From positions 1-46,933 of the forward strand of contig CANFUR010000002.1 of the NCBI GenBank assembly GCA_947450175.1: DNA of 46,933 bases, given 5' to 3'. Below, in pieces: positions 9,169 through 16,714 of this stretch (within the stretch, counting starts at the first letter, position 1; every line of letters starts with the position of its first letter). The notes beneath the pieces are model-generated. The model saw only the letters and a program-made list of their open reading frames with translations. It did not search any database and was not told the DNA's origin. Origin of the DNA: Actinomycetota bacterium. GTDB taxonomy: Bacteria; Actinomycetota; Actinomycetes; Nanopelagicales; Nanopelagicaceae. Position numbers and translations under genes: made by a program.

Positions 9169-9177
9169 GATTGACCC
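9166..9177 (+). promoter_or_regulatory. putative -10 element containing the upstream stop codon
   Basis: TAGGAT (9166-9171) is followed by 6 nt (TGACCC) and ATG 9178. The first three bases are the stop codon of the XPB-associated gene. No ribosome binding site is visible. Confidence 0.6.
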
Positions 9178-10239
9178 ATGTTGGCCGCCCTAGAAGCACT
9201 CGTTAAGTTGGAATCTCCTACAGAGGATCTACAAGCTTGTAACGATGTTGTGCGTTTAGCCAGCGATATCGCAACACGAGTTCTTGGAACTCCAGCAGAA
9301 ATTCGAGAAGTTAATGGTCGCCCAGTTTTTTGGTGGGGGGCTAATAACCCGGATGTAGTAGTTCTTGCTCACTTAGATACTGTTTGGCCTAAAGGATCTT
9401 TTACTCCACTATGGAAAGTTGAAGGCACTAAAGCAACTGGCCCTGGAATCTTTGACATGAAAGCTGGATTTGTTCAAGCTCTTTATGCAATGAAGGGAAT
9501 CGCGGGATCCGTAGCGTTAGTTGCCACCACTGATGAAGAAACTGGCAGTGCAACTAGCAAAGAGTTTATTAAGCAAATTTCAGCAGATGCTAAAGCTGTC
9601 TTAGTTTTAGAAGCATCTCTTAATGGAATGGTAAAGACGGGCCGTAAGGGCACTGCCATGTACCAAATTAAGATTCATGGACGAGCCTCACATGCAGGTC
9701 TTGAACCCGAAAAAGGTGTTAACTCCACGGTTGAAATTGCACATGCAGTTATTGCAGTTGCTGCTTTAGAAAATAAAGAGCACGCAACAACTGTAGTTCC
9801 AACAATGCTGCGTGCCGGAAACTCAACAAACACAGTTCCAGACCTTGCAGTTCTAGATATCGATATCCGTTCATATTCGATGGATGATTTAAAGCGCGTC
9901 GATGCAGCAATAAGGGATTTGAAACCAGTTAATCCACAAACACGTTATGAAATAACTGGCGGGTTTAATCGTCCGCCACTTGAAACTACTTCAACTATGG
10001 CGCTTTATGAGCGTGCAGAAAAAGTTGCTAAAGCATTAGGTATGAAGCCACTAGGTCACGCTTCTGTTGGTGGTGCAAGTGATGGCAATTTTGCAGCAGC
10101 AGCAGGAGCTCAAGTTCTTGATGGTTTAGGTGCTATTGGTGATGGCGCGCACGCAGCGCATGAATGGGTGGACATCAGTACCCTTGACGTTCGAAGCACG
10201 TTCTTGCATGAACTAATTAAGGATTTACTCAATGACTGA
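9178..10239 (+). CDS. M20 family zinc peptidase (glutamate carboxypeptidase-like)
   Basis: The protein has 353 residues. Conserved metal-site segments are VVLAHLDTVWPKG, GPGIFDMKAG, TTDEETGS and the late GGASDGNFAAAAGAQVLDGLG and GDGAHAAHEWVD. The dimerisation domain begins near RKGTAMYQIKIHGRASHAGLEP. The order matches the CPG2/M20A group that removes C-terminal Glu or cleaves small peptides or acyl-amino acids. It lacks a signal peptide, so it is cytosolic. It sits between the XPB-associated gene and the XPB helicase and overlaps the helicase by 8 nt, with no obvious functional link to repair. Confidence 0.9.
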   Translation: MLAALEALVKLESPTEDLQACNDVVRLASDIATRVLGTPAEIREVNGRPVFWWGANNPDVVVLAHLDTVWPKGSFTPLWKVEGTKATGPGIFDMKAGFVQALYAMKGIAGSVALVATTDEETGSATSKEFIKQISADAKAVLVLEASLNGMVKTGRKGTAMYQIKIHGRASHAGLEPEKGVNSTVEIAHAVIAVAALENKEHATTVVPTMLRAGNSTNTVPDLAVLDIDIRSYSMDDLKRVDAAIRDLKPVNPQTRYEITGGFNRPPLETTSTMALYERAEKVAKALGMKPLGHASVGGASDGNFAAAAGAQVLDGLGAIGDGAHAAHEWVDISTLDVRSTFLHELIKDLLND

Positions 10240-11881
10240 TGGCCCGTTAATCGTTCAAAGCGATAAAACGCTGCTTTTAGATATTGATCATCCTCTTTCT
10301 ACTGAATGCCGAAGAGCGATTGCGCCCTTTGCTGAATTAGAACGATCTCCAGAACATATACATACATATCGCTTGACTCCCCTTGGATTATGGAATGCAC
10401 GTGCTGCAGGACATGATGCCGAACAAGTTATTGATACCTTAATAAAATATTCACGCTACGCAGTTCCTCATTCAATTTTGATTGACGTTGCCGAAACGAT
10501 GTCTCGCTATGGACGTCTGCGTCTTGAAGCAGATCCCGTTCATGGACTTATTTTGGTCACGACAGATTCTGCAGTGCTCGAAGAAGTTATCCGCGCAAAA
10601 AAGATTCAACCACTTCTTGGCGCTCGTATTGATAAAGAAACTATTGCGGTACTTCCGAGCCAACGAGGACAAATTAAACAATCTCTACTTCGGCTTGGTT
10701 GGCCAGCTGAAGATTTTGCCGGCTATGTCGATGGTCAGGCACACGACATCGCTCTCAAAGAAGATGGTTGGAAGATCCGCCCATACCAAGAGTTAGCTGC
10801 CGAAGGATTTTGGCACGGTGGTTCAGGTGTGGTTGTACTTCCGTGCGGAGCAGGAAAGACAATTGTTGGTGCTGCAGCTATGGCGCATGCAAAGGCCACA
10901 ACATTAATTTTAGTAACTAACACAGTTGCAGCACGCCAATGGCGTGAGGAACTATTAAAGCGAACCAGCCTGAACGAAGATGAAATTGGTGAATATTCCG
11001 GAGCCAAGAAAGAAATTCGCCCTGTAACAATTGCTACTTATCAAGTGATGACCAAGAAAAAGAACGGTGTATACGCCCACCTTGATCTCTTTGATTCATA
11101 CGATTGGGGCTTAATTATTTACGATGAAGTTCACCTTTTACCCGCTCCGATCTTTCGCTTTACCGCTGATATTCAATCTCGCCGACGCTTAGGTTTGACT
11201 GCAACATTGGTGCGAGAAGATGGAATGGAAGGTGAGGTCTTCTCTCTCATCGGCCCAAAGCGCTTTGATGTTCCTTGGAAAGAGATTGAATCACAGGGAT
11301 ACATCGCACCAGCTGAATGTATTGAAGTCCGAGTAAATCTGACTGAGACCGAACGTTTGTCGTATGCAACCGCCGAAGTTGAAAACCGATATCGCTTCTG
11401 TGCGACTACCCGTACAAAACGCGATGTTGTTGAAGCTTTGGTTAAAAAGCACCAAGGCGAACAGATTTTAGTGATCGGTCAATATATTGATCAACTCGAT
11501 GAACTCTCAGAAGTACTTGGAGTACCGGTTATCAAAGGTGAAACACCCGTTAAGGAACGTGAGATTCTTTTCAATAAATTTAGATCTGGCGAGTTAACAA
11601 CACTTGTAGTTTCAAAAGTTGCCAACTTTTCAATTGATTTACCTGATGCAACCATTGCCATTCAAGTCAGTGGTGCATTTGGAAGTCGCCAAGAAGAAGC
11701 ACAACGTTTAGGTCGAATCCTGCGTCCAAAGTCTGATGGACGCACTGCAACTTTTTATTCAGTAGTTTCAAGAGACACGATTGATCAAGATTTTGCGCAA
11801 AATCGTCAACGCTTTTTAGCCGAACAGGGTTACTCTTATAAAATTATTGATGCTGACGATGTTTTTCAAGGGAAAATCTAA
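10232..11881 (+). CDS. XPB family DNA helicase
   Basis: The protein has 549 residues. After an N-terminal damage-recognition-like region, the SF2 motor shows the Q-region IRPYQELAAEGFW, Walker A LPCGAGKTIVG, DEVH box LIIYDEVHLLPAPIFR, motif III LGLTATLVRED with the RED element typical of XPB, and motif VI EEAQRLGRILRPK. It is homologous to the TFIIH helicase XPB and to mycobacterial XPB, a 3'-5' helicase. The natural role in bacteria is not well settled. AAGGA precedes the start. Its 3' end overlaps the convergent glutaredoxin gene by 38 bp. Confidence 0.93.
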   Translation: MTDGPLIVQSDKTLLLDIDHPLSTECRRAIAPFAELERSPEHIHTYRLTPLGLWNARAAGHDAEQVIDTLIKYSRYAVPHSILIDVAETMSRYGRLRLEADPVHGLILVTTDSAVLEEVIRAKKIQPLLGARIDKETIAVLPSQRGQIKQSLLRLGWPAEDFAGYVDGQAHDIALKEDGWKIRPYQELAAEGFWHGGSGVVVLPCGAGKTIVGAAAMAHAKATTLILVTNTVAARQWREELLKRTSLNEDEIGEYSGAKKEIRPVTIATYQVMTKKKNGVYAHLDLFDSYDWGLIIYDEVHLLPAPIFRFTADIQSRRRLGLTATLVREDGMEGEVFSLIGPKRFDVPWKEIESQGYIAPAECIEVRVNLTETERLSYATAEVENRYRFCATTRTKRDVVEALVKKHQGEQILVIGQYIDQLDELSEVLGVPVIKGETPVKEREILFNKFRSGELTTLVVSKVANFSIDLPDATIAIQVSGAFGSRQEEAQRLGRILRPKSDGRTATFYSVVSRDTIDQDFAQNRQRFLAEQGYSYKIIDADDVFQGKI

Positions 11882-12095
11882 ATCGATCCGGATCAACTTT
11901 AAAGAAATCATGATGTACACCGTCGATGTGAATTACGGGGACTTGTTCACCATACAGCTTTTCTAATTCAGAATTACCATCAATAAATATTTTTTTAATC
12001 TCAAAGTTCAATTCATTATTCATTGTCGAAAGTACATCCACTGCGACATCGCACAAGTGACAACCATGTCGTGAGAAAACGGTTACCACGGTCAT
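11844..12095 (-). CDS. small glutaredoxin-like protein
   Basis: The protein has 83 residues with a thioredoxin-fold start MTVVTVFSRHGCHLCDVAVDVL. The CHLC redox motif and the cis-Pro segment EQVPVIHIDG are those of the DUF836/GrxA-like glutaredoxin family. It probably reduces small thiol disulfides or protein disulfides. AAAGG lies about 10 nt before ATG 12095. Its last 38 bp overlap the 3' end of the XPB gene on the other strand, so both C-termini share DNA. Confidence 0.82.
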   Translation of the reverse strand: MTVVTVFSRHGCHLCDVAVDVLSTMNNELNFEIKKIFIDGNSELEKLYGEQVPVIHIDGVHHDFFKVDPDRFRFSLEKHRQHQ

Positions 12096-12174
12096 TACGC
12101 TGGGCCTTTCTGTCAGTTTGCTTAGAGAATGGATTAATTCAACCCTAAGTTATGGGGCAATCATCTCACCTTGA

Positions 12175-12186
12175 TAGTGTGCGCCC
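12175..12186 (+). promoter_or_regulatory. putative -10 element, leaderless start of secreted protease-like gene
   Basis: TAGTGT (12175-12180) is followed by 6 nt (GCGCCC) and ATG 12187. No ribosome binding site is visible. Confidence 0.55.
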
Positions 12187-14565
12187 ATGCGGAAAATTCT
12201 CTCGATGAAGGTGTGGGCTAGTGCAATATCCCTAGCCCTCATAGCTTCGATTTTTTCTGCCCCAACAGCACAAGCGTTATACAAAGTTATCCCTGCAACT
12301 CAGTGGGGAAATATTTATGCGGGAACAGCAACGGGTGCAAAGCCAGAAACTCGTGGCAAGGTCAGCAACGCTGTTGCAAAATCTAAATTTGAAGTCAAGT
12401 ACAACAACTTTCCTGATTGGGCAAAAAAGGAAGTTCAGGCAGCAGTTGATGTGTGGTCTGCTAATTTTTCATCACCAGTAACTATTAGTGTTGATGCAAC
12501 CTGGGGACGCTCAAGTTCCTGGGGAATTTTGGGAAGCGCAAGGCCAACAAATTTCTATTCAGCTTTTGCTGGCGCTCCAGACCCATCACTGTGGTACGCA
12601 TCTGCTCTAGCAAATTCATTGGCTGGTAAAGACTTAGATAAAGCTAATCCCGAAATGATTATCCAAGTGAACTCAGGCGCTGCTTGGAATACACGTGGGG
12701 ATGGTGCTCCAACTGATAATGAATACGATTTAGAATCAGTTTTCTTGCACGAAATTGCCCACGGCCTAGGTTTTCTTTCAAATGATTCTTACGATTCTTT
12801 TTTTGGAATAGCGAGCCTGGATCAACCGACTCCATATGATGCTTATGCACAAACCGCCGACGGTGGACGTTTAGCTGATTTGCCTTCACCGTCACTTGAA
12901 CTTGGAAAAGCTTTAACAACTTCACTTGTTTGGTCTGGCCCACTTGGAATAAAAGCTAACAACGGTGTTAAGCCAAAGCTTTACACTCCATCAACCTACG
13001 AGTCTGGTTCTTCTACGAGCCATTTAGATGAAGCAACATTTTCAAAGACTGGTTTAGATTCAGTAATGACGCCAAACTTAGATCCTGGCGAAATATTTAA
13101 AGAGCCAGGACCTTTGCTATTAGCAATGATGGAAGATATGCGAAATAAACCTCCTGCAGGTGTGGCAGTAGGATTGCCTGAGGTTCCACGAAATGTTCAG
13201 GCATTTATCGCAGACTCAGCAGCTCTTATTACCTTTGATCCCCCAGTAAATATGCGAACTGCTCAAATCAGTGAGTATGTCGTTAAGAACTTGAAAACTG
13301 GTATTGAAAAGAAAGTCCTTTCAAGTCCAGTTTTTATCAGCGGTTTAAAAAACGGTACGTCATACACGTTTTCAGTTGTAGCAAAAAACTCACTCGGCTT
13401 ATCAGATCCCGTCACCAGTAAAGCCGTAACACCACAAGCTGGTTGGAAGAGCTCAGTTTTGGATGCAAATGCAGATGGAAAATCATTAGCTAGCACAACA
13501 TTTAATGGGCAACCGGTAGTGGCATATACAGACTCAAAGAACGGTGATTTGAAACTAGCAACTTATGATGGCAAAACTTGGAAGAAAACAACTGTAGACG
13601 GCGCTGGCGGAACTGGTGGTCGAACATCAAATCCGATCACTGGGCAGATTTCAATGTGCGTTAATGGCAGCGGAACCAAGCAAACTCTTCATATTTTCTA
13701 TAGCGATTCAATAGAAAAAGATCTTCACTACGCCTCGTACACCGCAAAGCGCTTTACTTTTGACATAGTCGATGGAAATGGTGCTTCAGTTAATGATTAT
13801 GCAGATCCTGTGCGTGTGCGAACATCCAGTGATGTCAGTGTCAGCAATGCATGCGTTGCCACAGCCTCAGGAATTCAAGTTTTTTATCGCGATGAAAGTC
13901 AAGGCGTTCTTCTGGGGGCGGTGAAAACCAAGTCAACTCCTTGGACTTACGAAATGGTTGATGGAGATCGTAAAACCGATGGTCGCACGACGGGCGATGT
14001 TGGCTTTCATTTACAAGCAATCTTTGATGGTGCAAAAACTTACGTTGCATACGATTCAGTTGTATCGAAAAACCAGAGGAACGAGATAACTGCTGGAGCA
14101 GTTCGAATCGCCGTTCGAACTGGAAGTGATCCAGATACTTGGAGCTATCAGACTCTTGATATTTCAACTGATGATGCTTCAGTTTTTGGTTTCGACGTGG
14201 CAATGTCAAAAATTAATGGGGATGTATTGGTTTCTTGGCTTGCAACGTCTGTTGCAGCATTTCCTAAGCCCAATCAGATTCGCTGGGCACTATTGAGTAA
14301 GCCGCTTGATATTTCAAAGCTCACGACTGAAAACTTTGGATCTCCAGGGGAACATCTTGCAACTGATGGGAAAACTATTCTCTTTAACTGCCAGGATCGA
14401 TTGTGTTCCCTTGATACAACCAAGAAAGATCTTGGGCAATCTGCAATCCGTTTAATCAGAAGCACCCAAGGCTCTGAACCAACTCAGAGCACCTGGGTGA
14501 CTGTAAATAAAATTAAGTATGTGCTTGCCACTGTTAATGGAAAGCTGGCCTTCCTAAAACCGTAA
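12187..14565 (+). CDS. secreted zinc-metalloprotease-like protein with FnIII and propeller-like C-terminal region
   Basis: The protein has 792 residues. A signal peptide is visible (SAISLALIASIFSAPTAQA). The first domain carries HEIAHGLGFLS at about residues 188-198, matching the metzincin-type HEXXHXXG zinc site, though the third ligand is not the usual His. A downstream HLDEATFSK and SVMTPNLDPGE segment is a plausible Met-turn-like region. A fibronectin type III-like domain follows at about 333-415. Residues about 420-790 show repeated WxxxTVDGxGGxxGR-like blades, suggesting a beta-propeller for binding carbohydrate or protein. Substrate is unknown. There is no sorting motif or C-terminal anchor, so it is probably released. 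It converges on bS22 with 3 nt between the stops. Confidence 0.75.
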   Translation: MRKILSMKVWASAISLALIASIFSAPTAQALYKVIPATQWGNIYAGTATGAKPETRGKVSNAVAKSKFEVKYNNFPDWAKKEVQAAVDVWSANFSSPVTISVDATWGRSSSWGILGSARPTNFYSAFAGAPDPSLWYASALANSLAGKDLDKANPEMIIQVNSGAAWNTRGDGAPTDNEYDLESVFLHEIAHGLGFLSNDSYDSFFGIASLDQPTPYDAYAQTADGGRLADLPSPSLELGKALTTSLVWSGPLGIKANNGVKPKLYTPSTYESGSSTSHLDEATFSKTGLDSVMTPNLDPGEIFKEPGPLLLAMMEDMRNKPPAGVAVGLPEVPRNVQAFIADSAALITFDPPVNMRTAQISEYVVKNLKTGIEKKVLSSPVFISGLKNGTSYTFSVVAKNSLGLSDPVTSKAVTPQAGWKSSVLDANADGKSLASTTFNGQPVVAYTDSKNGDLKLATYDGKTWKKTTVDGAGGTGGRTSNPITGQISMCVNGSGTKQTLHIFYSDSIEKDLHYASYTAKRFTFDIVDGNGASVNDYADPVRVRTSSDVSVSNACVATASGIQVFYRDESQGVLLGAVKTKSTPWTYEMVDGDRKTDGRTTGDVGFHLQAIFDGAKTYVAYDSVVSKNQRNEITAGAVRIAVRTGSDPDTWSYQTLDISTDDASVFGFDVAMSKINGDVLVSWLATSVAAFPKPNQIRWALLSKPLDISKLTTENFGSPGEHLATDGKTILFNCQDRLCSLDTTKKDLGQSAIRLIRSTQGSEPTQSTWVTVNKIKYVLATVNGKLAFLKP

Positions 14566-14568
14566 TTA

Positions 14569-14667
14569 CTATTTAGCGTTACGGCGCTGAATGCGAGTCT
14601 TCTTCAGAAGTTTCTTGTGCTTCTTCTTCGCCATGCGCTTGCGTCGCTTTTTAATTACGGAACCCAT
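14569..14667 (-). CDS. 30S ribosomal protein bS22 (AURKAIP1/COX24-type small basic protein)
   Basis: This 32-residue gene begins ATG 14667 ([19 protein letters not shown]) and ends IQRRNAK before TAG 14569-14571. More than half the residues are Lys or Arg. It matches the actinobacterial bS22 family seen bound near the decoding centre of the mycobacterial small subunit (established knowledge). It is too short for usual ORF cut-offs and is easily missed. The upstream 51 bp hold a candidate -10 (TAACCT on the minus strand) and only a weak GAGAG before the start. Confidence 0.93.
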   Translation of the reverse strand: MGSVIKKRRKRMAKKKHKKLLKKTRIQRRNAK

Positions 14668-14718
14668 ATGTCACGCTCTCATTTCTTTCATCGTTGTGCT
14701 TGGGGAGTTAGGTTACCT

Positions 14719-15885
14719 CTAGTTGAGGGTAAAAATCGAAACGGTTTCCGCGCTTGCGCTAATGCACAAAATCCCTAAAGCCTTGGAGAAATACAGCCCG
14801 AGTACCTCTTTCTGTTCTACAGGCGCGCTGTAGCCCCCCGTGATGGCGCCTTTAGCATCAAAGGTTAGGAGTAATGGCGTTGGGCTTTTAGGCGACCAGT
14901 TCGCCAATTGAGTTATGGGCCCTTTTGATTGCAGAAATGCATAGGTCGATCCTGATGTAAATGTTTTTCCGCTAGAAGCAAATCTGTAGGTCCATGTCGG
15001 CACAAATGTGTTAGAAAACTTAGTGACTGCGCTTTCAATTTTATTACCAGTGACAACTTCTCCCCCGAGCAACAGTGAAGTTGAAGCAGAGTTCCAGTTA
15101 CGCAAAGCTTTTGGTGCAGAGCTACGAACAACTGAAATTACTTTACCAATCTTTGAAAGCTTAATGATAACTCCGTCCACTTTGCCGGCTAACTTTTTGC
15201 CACTGAGAGTTTCAGAACTGGAGCCAGCAACTGTCATTGATCCATCGGCCGCTTTCACTACTGCTTCAAAATTTGTTGCGCCGCTACCAATAAATACAGG
15301 CTTTGAAATTTTACCAAGTAAGTCAGAGTTGATGACTGCTCCAGAGCTTCCCACTGCCGTTAAACCGTCCTTATTTACTGCTATGGCGTTAATCAAGATT
15401 GGGGATGCTAGTTGAAGTGAAAACTGAGACAAAGCTTGTGTATTTGGGTTTATTGACCACAGAGTAAAAGCATCTAAGTCGGTAGTAAAAATATCTGGAA
15501 CAGCAGTGATGTTGTCTGGATTCAACGGACTGACACTTGGTGAAGGAGTCGGCATCGCTCGCTGCAATGAGGTTGAACCAGCAATCCAAATAGTTCCCGC
15601 ACTATCAACTGTTGCTGCTGTTGCAATTGATGCCGAAGTGTTATCTAAAGCTATATTCCATATCTCTTTTCCTGTTACGTCTATGCCTTTGGCAAATGAT
15701 TTATCGCCTTTGTTGCCATAGACAACTATTGTTGTGCCACTTGTCACTAAGCCCGCAAACTCATCAACGTTTGAAACCGTCGTAATTAACTTCAATGTCT
15801 TGACCACTGGCTTTTTGGGTACAGCTAAGGCTTGAGAATTAAAAAGAAGCGTTGAAATTACGACAAGTGTAAAAAGGCGTTTCAC
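14719..15885 (-). CDS. secreted beta-propeller-like protein of unknown function
   Basis: The protein has 388 residues and begins with GTG 15885 (MKRLFTLVVISTLLFNSQALA, a signal peptide). The rest is a series of beta-rich repeats with motifs such as GTTIVVYGNKGD, GTIWIAGS, GLTAVGSSG and GSMTVAGSSS, which look like propeller blades. A Pro/Ser-rich insert (PTPSPSVSPLNP) interrupts the first third. I recognise no catalytic motif. The start overlaps the proC stop by 4 nt (GTGA), so the two are translationally coupled although their roles seem unrelated. An exported binding protein or sensor is possible. Confidence 0.7.
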   Translation of the reverse strand: MKRLFTLVVISTLLFNSQALAVPKKPVVKTLKLITTVSNVDEFAGLVTSGTTIVVYGNKGDKSFAKGIDVTGKEIWNIALDNTSASIATAATVDSAGTIWIAGSTSLQRAMPTPSPSVSPLNPDNITAVPDIFTTDLDAFTLWSINPNTQALSQFSLQLASPILINAIAVNKDGLTAVGSSGAVINSDLLGKISKPVFIGSGATNFEAVVKAADGSMTVAGSSSETLSGKKLAGKVDGVIIKLSKIGKVISVVRSSAPKALRNWNSASTSLLLGGEVVTGNKIESAVTKFSNTFVPTWTYRFASSGKTFTSGSTYAFLQSKGPITQLANWSPKSPTPLLLTFDAKGAITGGYSAPVEQKEVLGLYFSKALGILCISASAETVSIFTLN

Positions 15886-16676
15886 GCTAATTCCTGCGAG
15901 CGATTGCGCGCAGCTTTCATAGCGCTGGCAATAACATCACCAATCTGGTCAGATTCAAAAGAAGCTAACGCTGCTGCAGTTGTGCCATTAGGACTTGTTA
16001 CATTTTCACGCAAAGTTGTTGCGCTTTTGCCCGATTCATCAAGCAGCTTTGCTGCTCCAACAATTGTCTGCACCGTTAGTGTTGTCGCATCGGCTTCAGA
16101 TAAGCCAAGTTCCTTTGCCCCAGCAACCATGGCTTCGACAAATCTGAAGAAGTAGGCAGGACCTGATCCGCTGGTTGCAGTAACTGCATCTTGTAGATCT
16201 TCAGAGACCTGAATAACTTTTCCAGTTGCACCAAGGAAGCCCATTACAAAAGCGCTTTGATCTGCAGTAACACCTACGCCCAATGATGCTGCAGCCATTC
16301 CGGCCCCGACCATCGTTGGAGTATTTGGCATAACTCGTACAACAGGATTGCTAGTTCCAAGACCTGCTTCTATAAATGAGATCTTCTTACCTGCCGCAAA
16401 AGTTATTACTACTGCCGACGTATTGATGCTGCCCTTGATTTCTTCAAGCACCGCCGCCATATCTTGTGGCTTAACTACTAAGAGCAGAGCATCAGCTTTT
16501 TCTACGTTGGCTGATAAATCAGCAACACGTATTCCGTAACGGGCAGTTAATTCTTCAGCGCGATCTTTGCGCTTTTCAGAGATAACAATGGATTGTGGCG
16601 AAACGCCATAAGAAATTAGCGCAGCGATGAGGGCTTCACCCATAACGCCAGCCCCAATTACTCCAACTTGTTTCAT
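15882..16676 (-). CDS. proC: pyrroline-5-carboxylate reductase ProC
   Basis: The protein has 264 residues. The N-terminal Rossmann motif is VGVIGAGVMGEALI. The conserved VVRVMPNTPTMVGAG and the C-terminal signature ATSGSGPAYFFRFVEAM followed by TTLRENVTSPNGTTAAAL are diagnostic. It catalyses the NAD(P)H-dependent last step of proline synthesis. The start is preceded by TAGGCT plus 6 nt, so it is probably a leaderless transcript. It diverges from the Cys-rich gene and overlaps the secreted propeller-like gene downstream. Confidence 0.95.
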   Translation of the reverse strand: MKQVGVIGAGVMGEALIAALISYGVSPQSIVISEKRKDRAEELTARYGIRVADLSANVEKADALLLVVKPQDMAAVLEEIKGSINTSAVVITFAAGKKISFIEAGLGTSNPVVRVMPNTPTMVGAGMAAASLGVGVTADQSAFVMGFLGATGKVIQVSEDLQDAVTATSGSGPAYFFRFVEAMVAGAKELGLSEADATTLTVQTIVGAAKLLDESGKSATTLRENVTSPNGTTAAALASFESDQIGDVIASAMKAARNRSQELA

Positions 16677-16688
16677 GTAACAAGCCTA
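16677..16688 (-). promoter_or_regulatory. putative -10 element, leaderless start of proC
   Basis: On the minus strand TAGGCT (16688-16683) is followed by 6 nt (TGTTAC) and ATG 16676. It is the mirror image of TAGGCT at 16701-16706 on the plus strand. Confidence 0.65.
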
Positions 16689-16700
16689 CCTTTATGCCTG

Positions 16701-16714
16701 TAGGCTCTGCGACT
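16701..16714 (+). promoter_or_regulatory. putative -10 element for the Cys-rich gene
   Basis: TAGGCT (16701-16706) stands 8 nt before ATG 16715. With the minus-strand copy at 16683-16688 it forms a 6-bp inverted repeat with a 12-nt centre. An in-frame ATG at 16694 lies upstream of this element and would not be transcribed from it. Confidence 0.55.

Noticed and set aside
16694-16714. In-frame ATG 16694 as start of the Cys-rich gene
   Set aside because: It lies upstream of the TAGGCT element at 16701-16706, which would start transcription close to ATG 16715.
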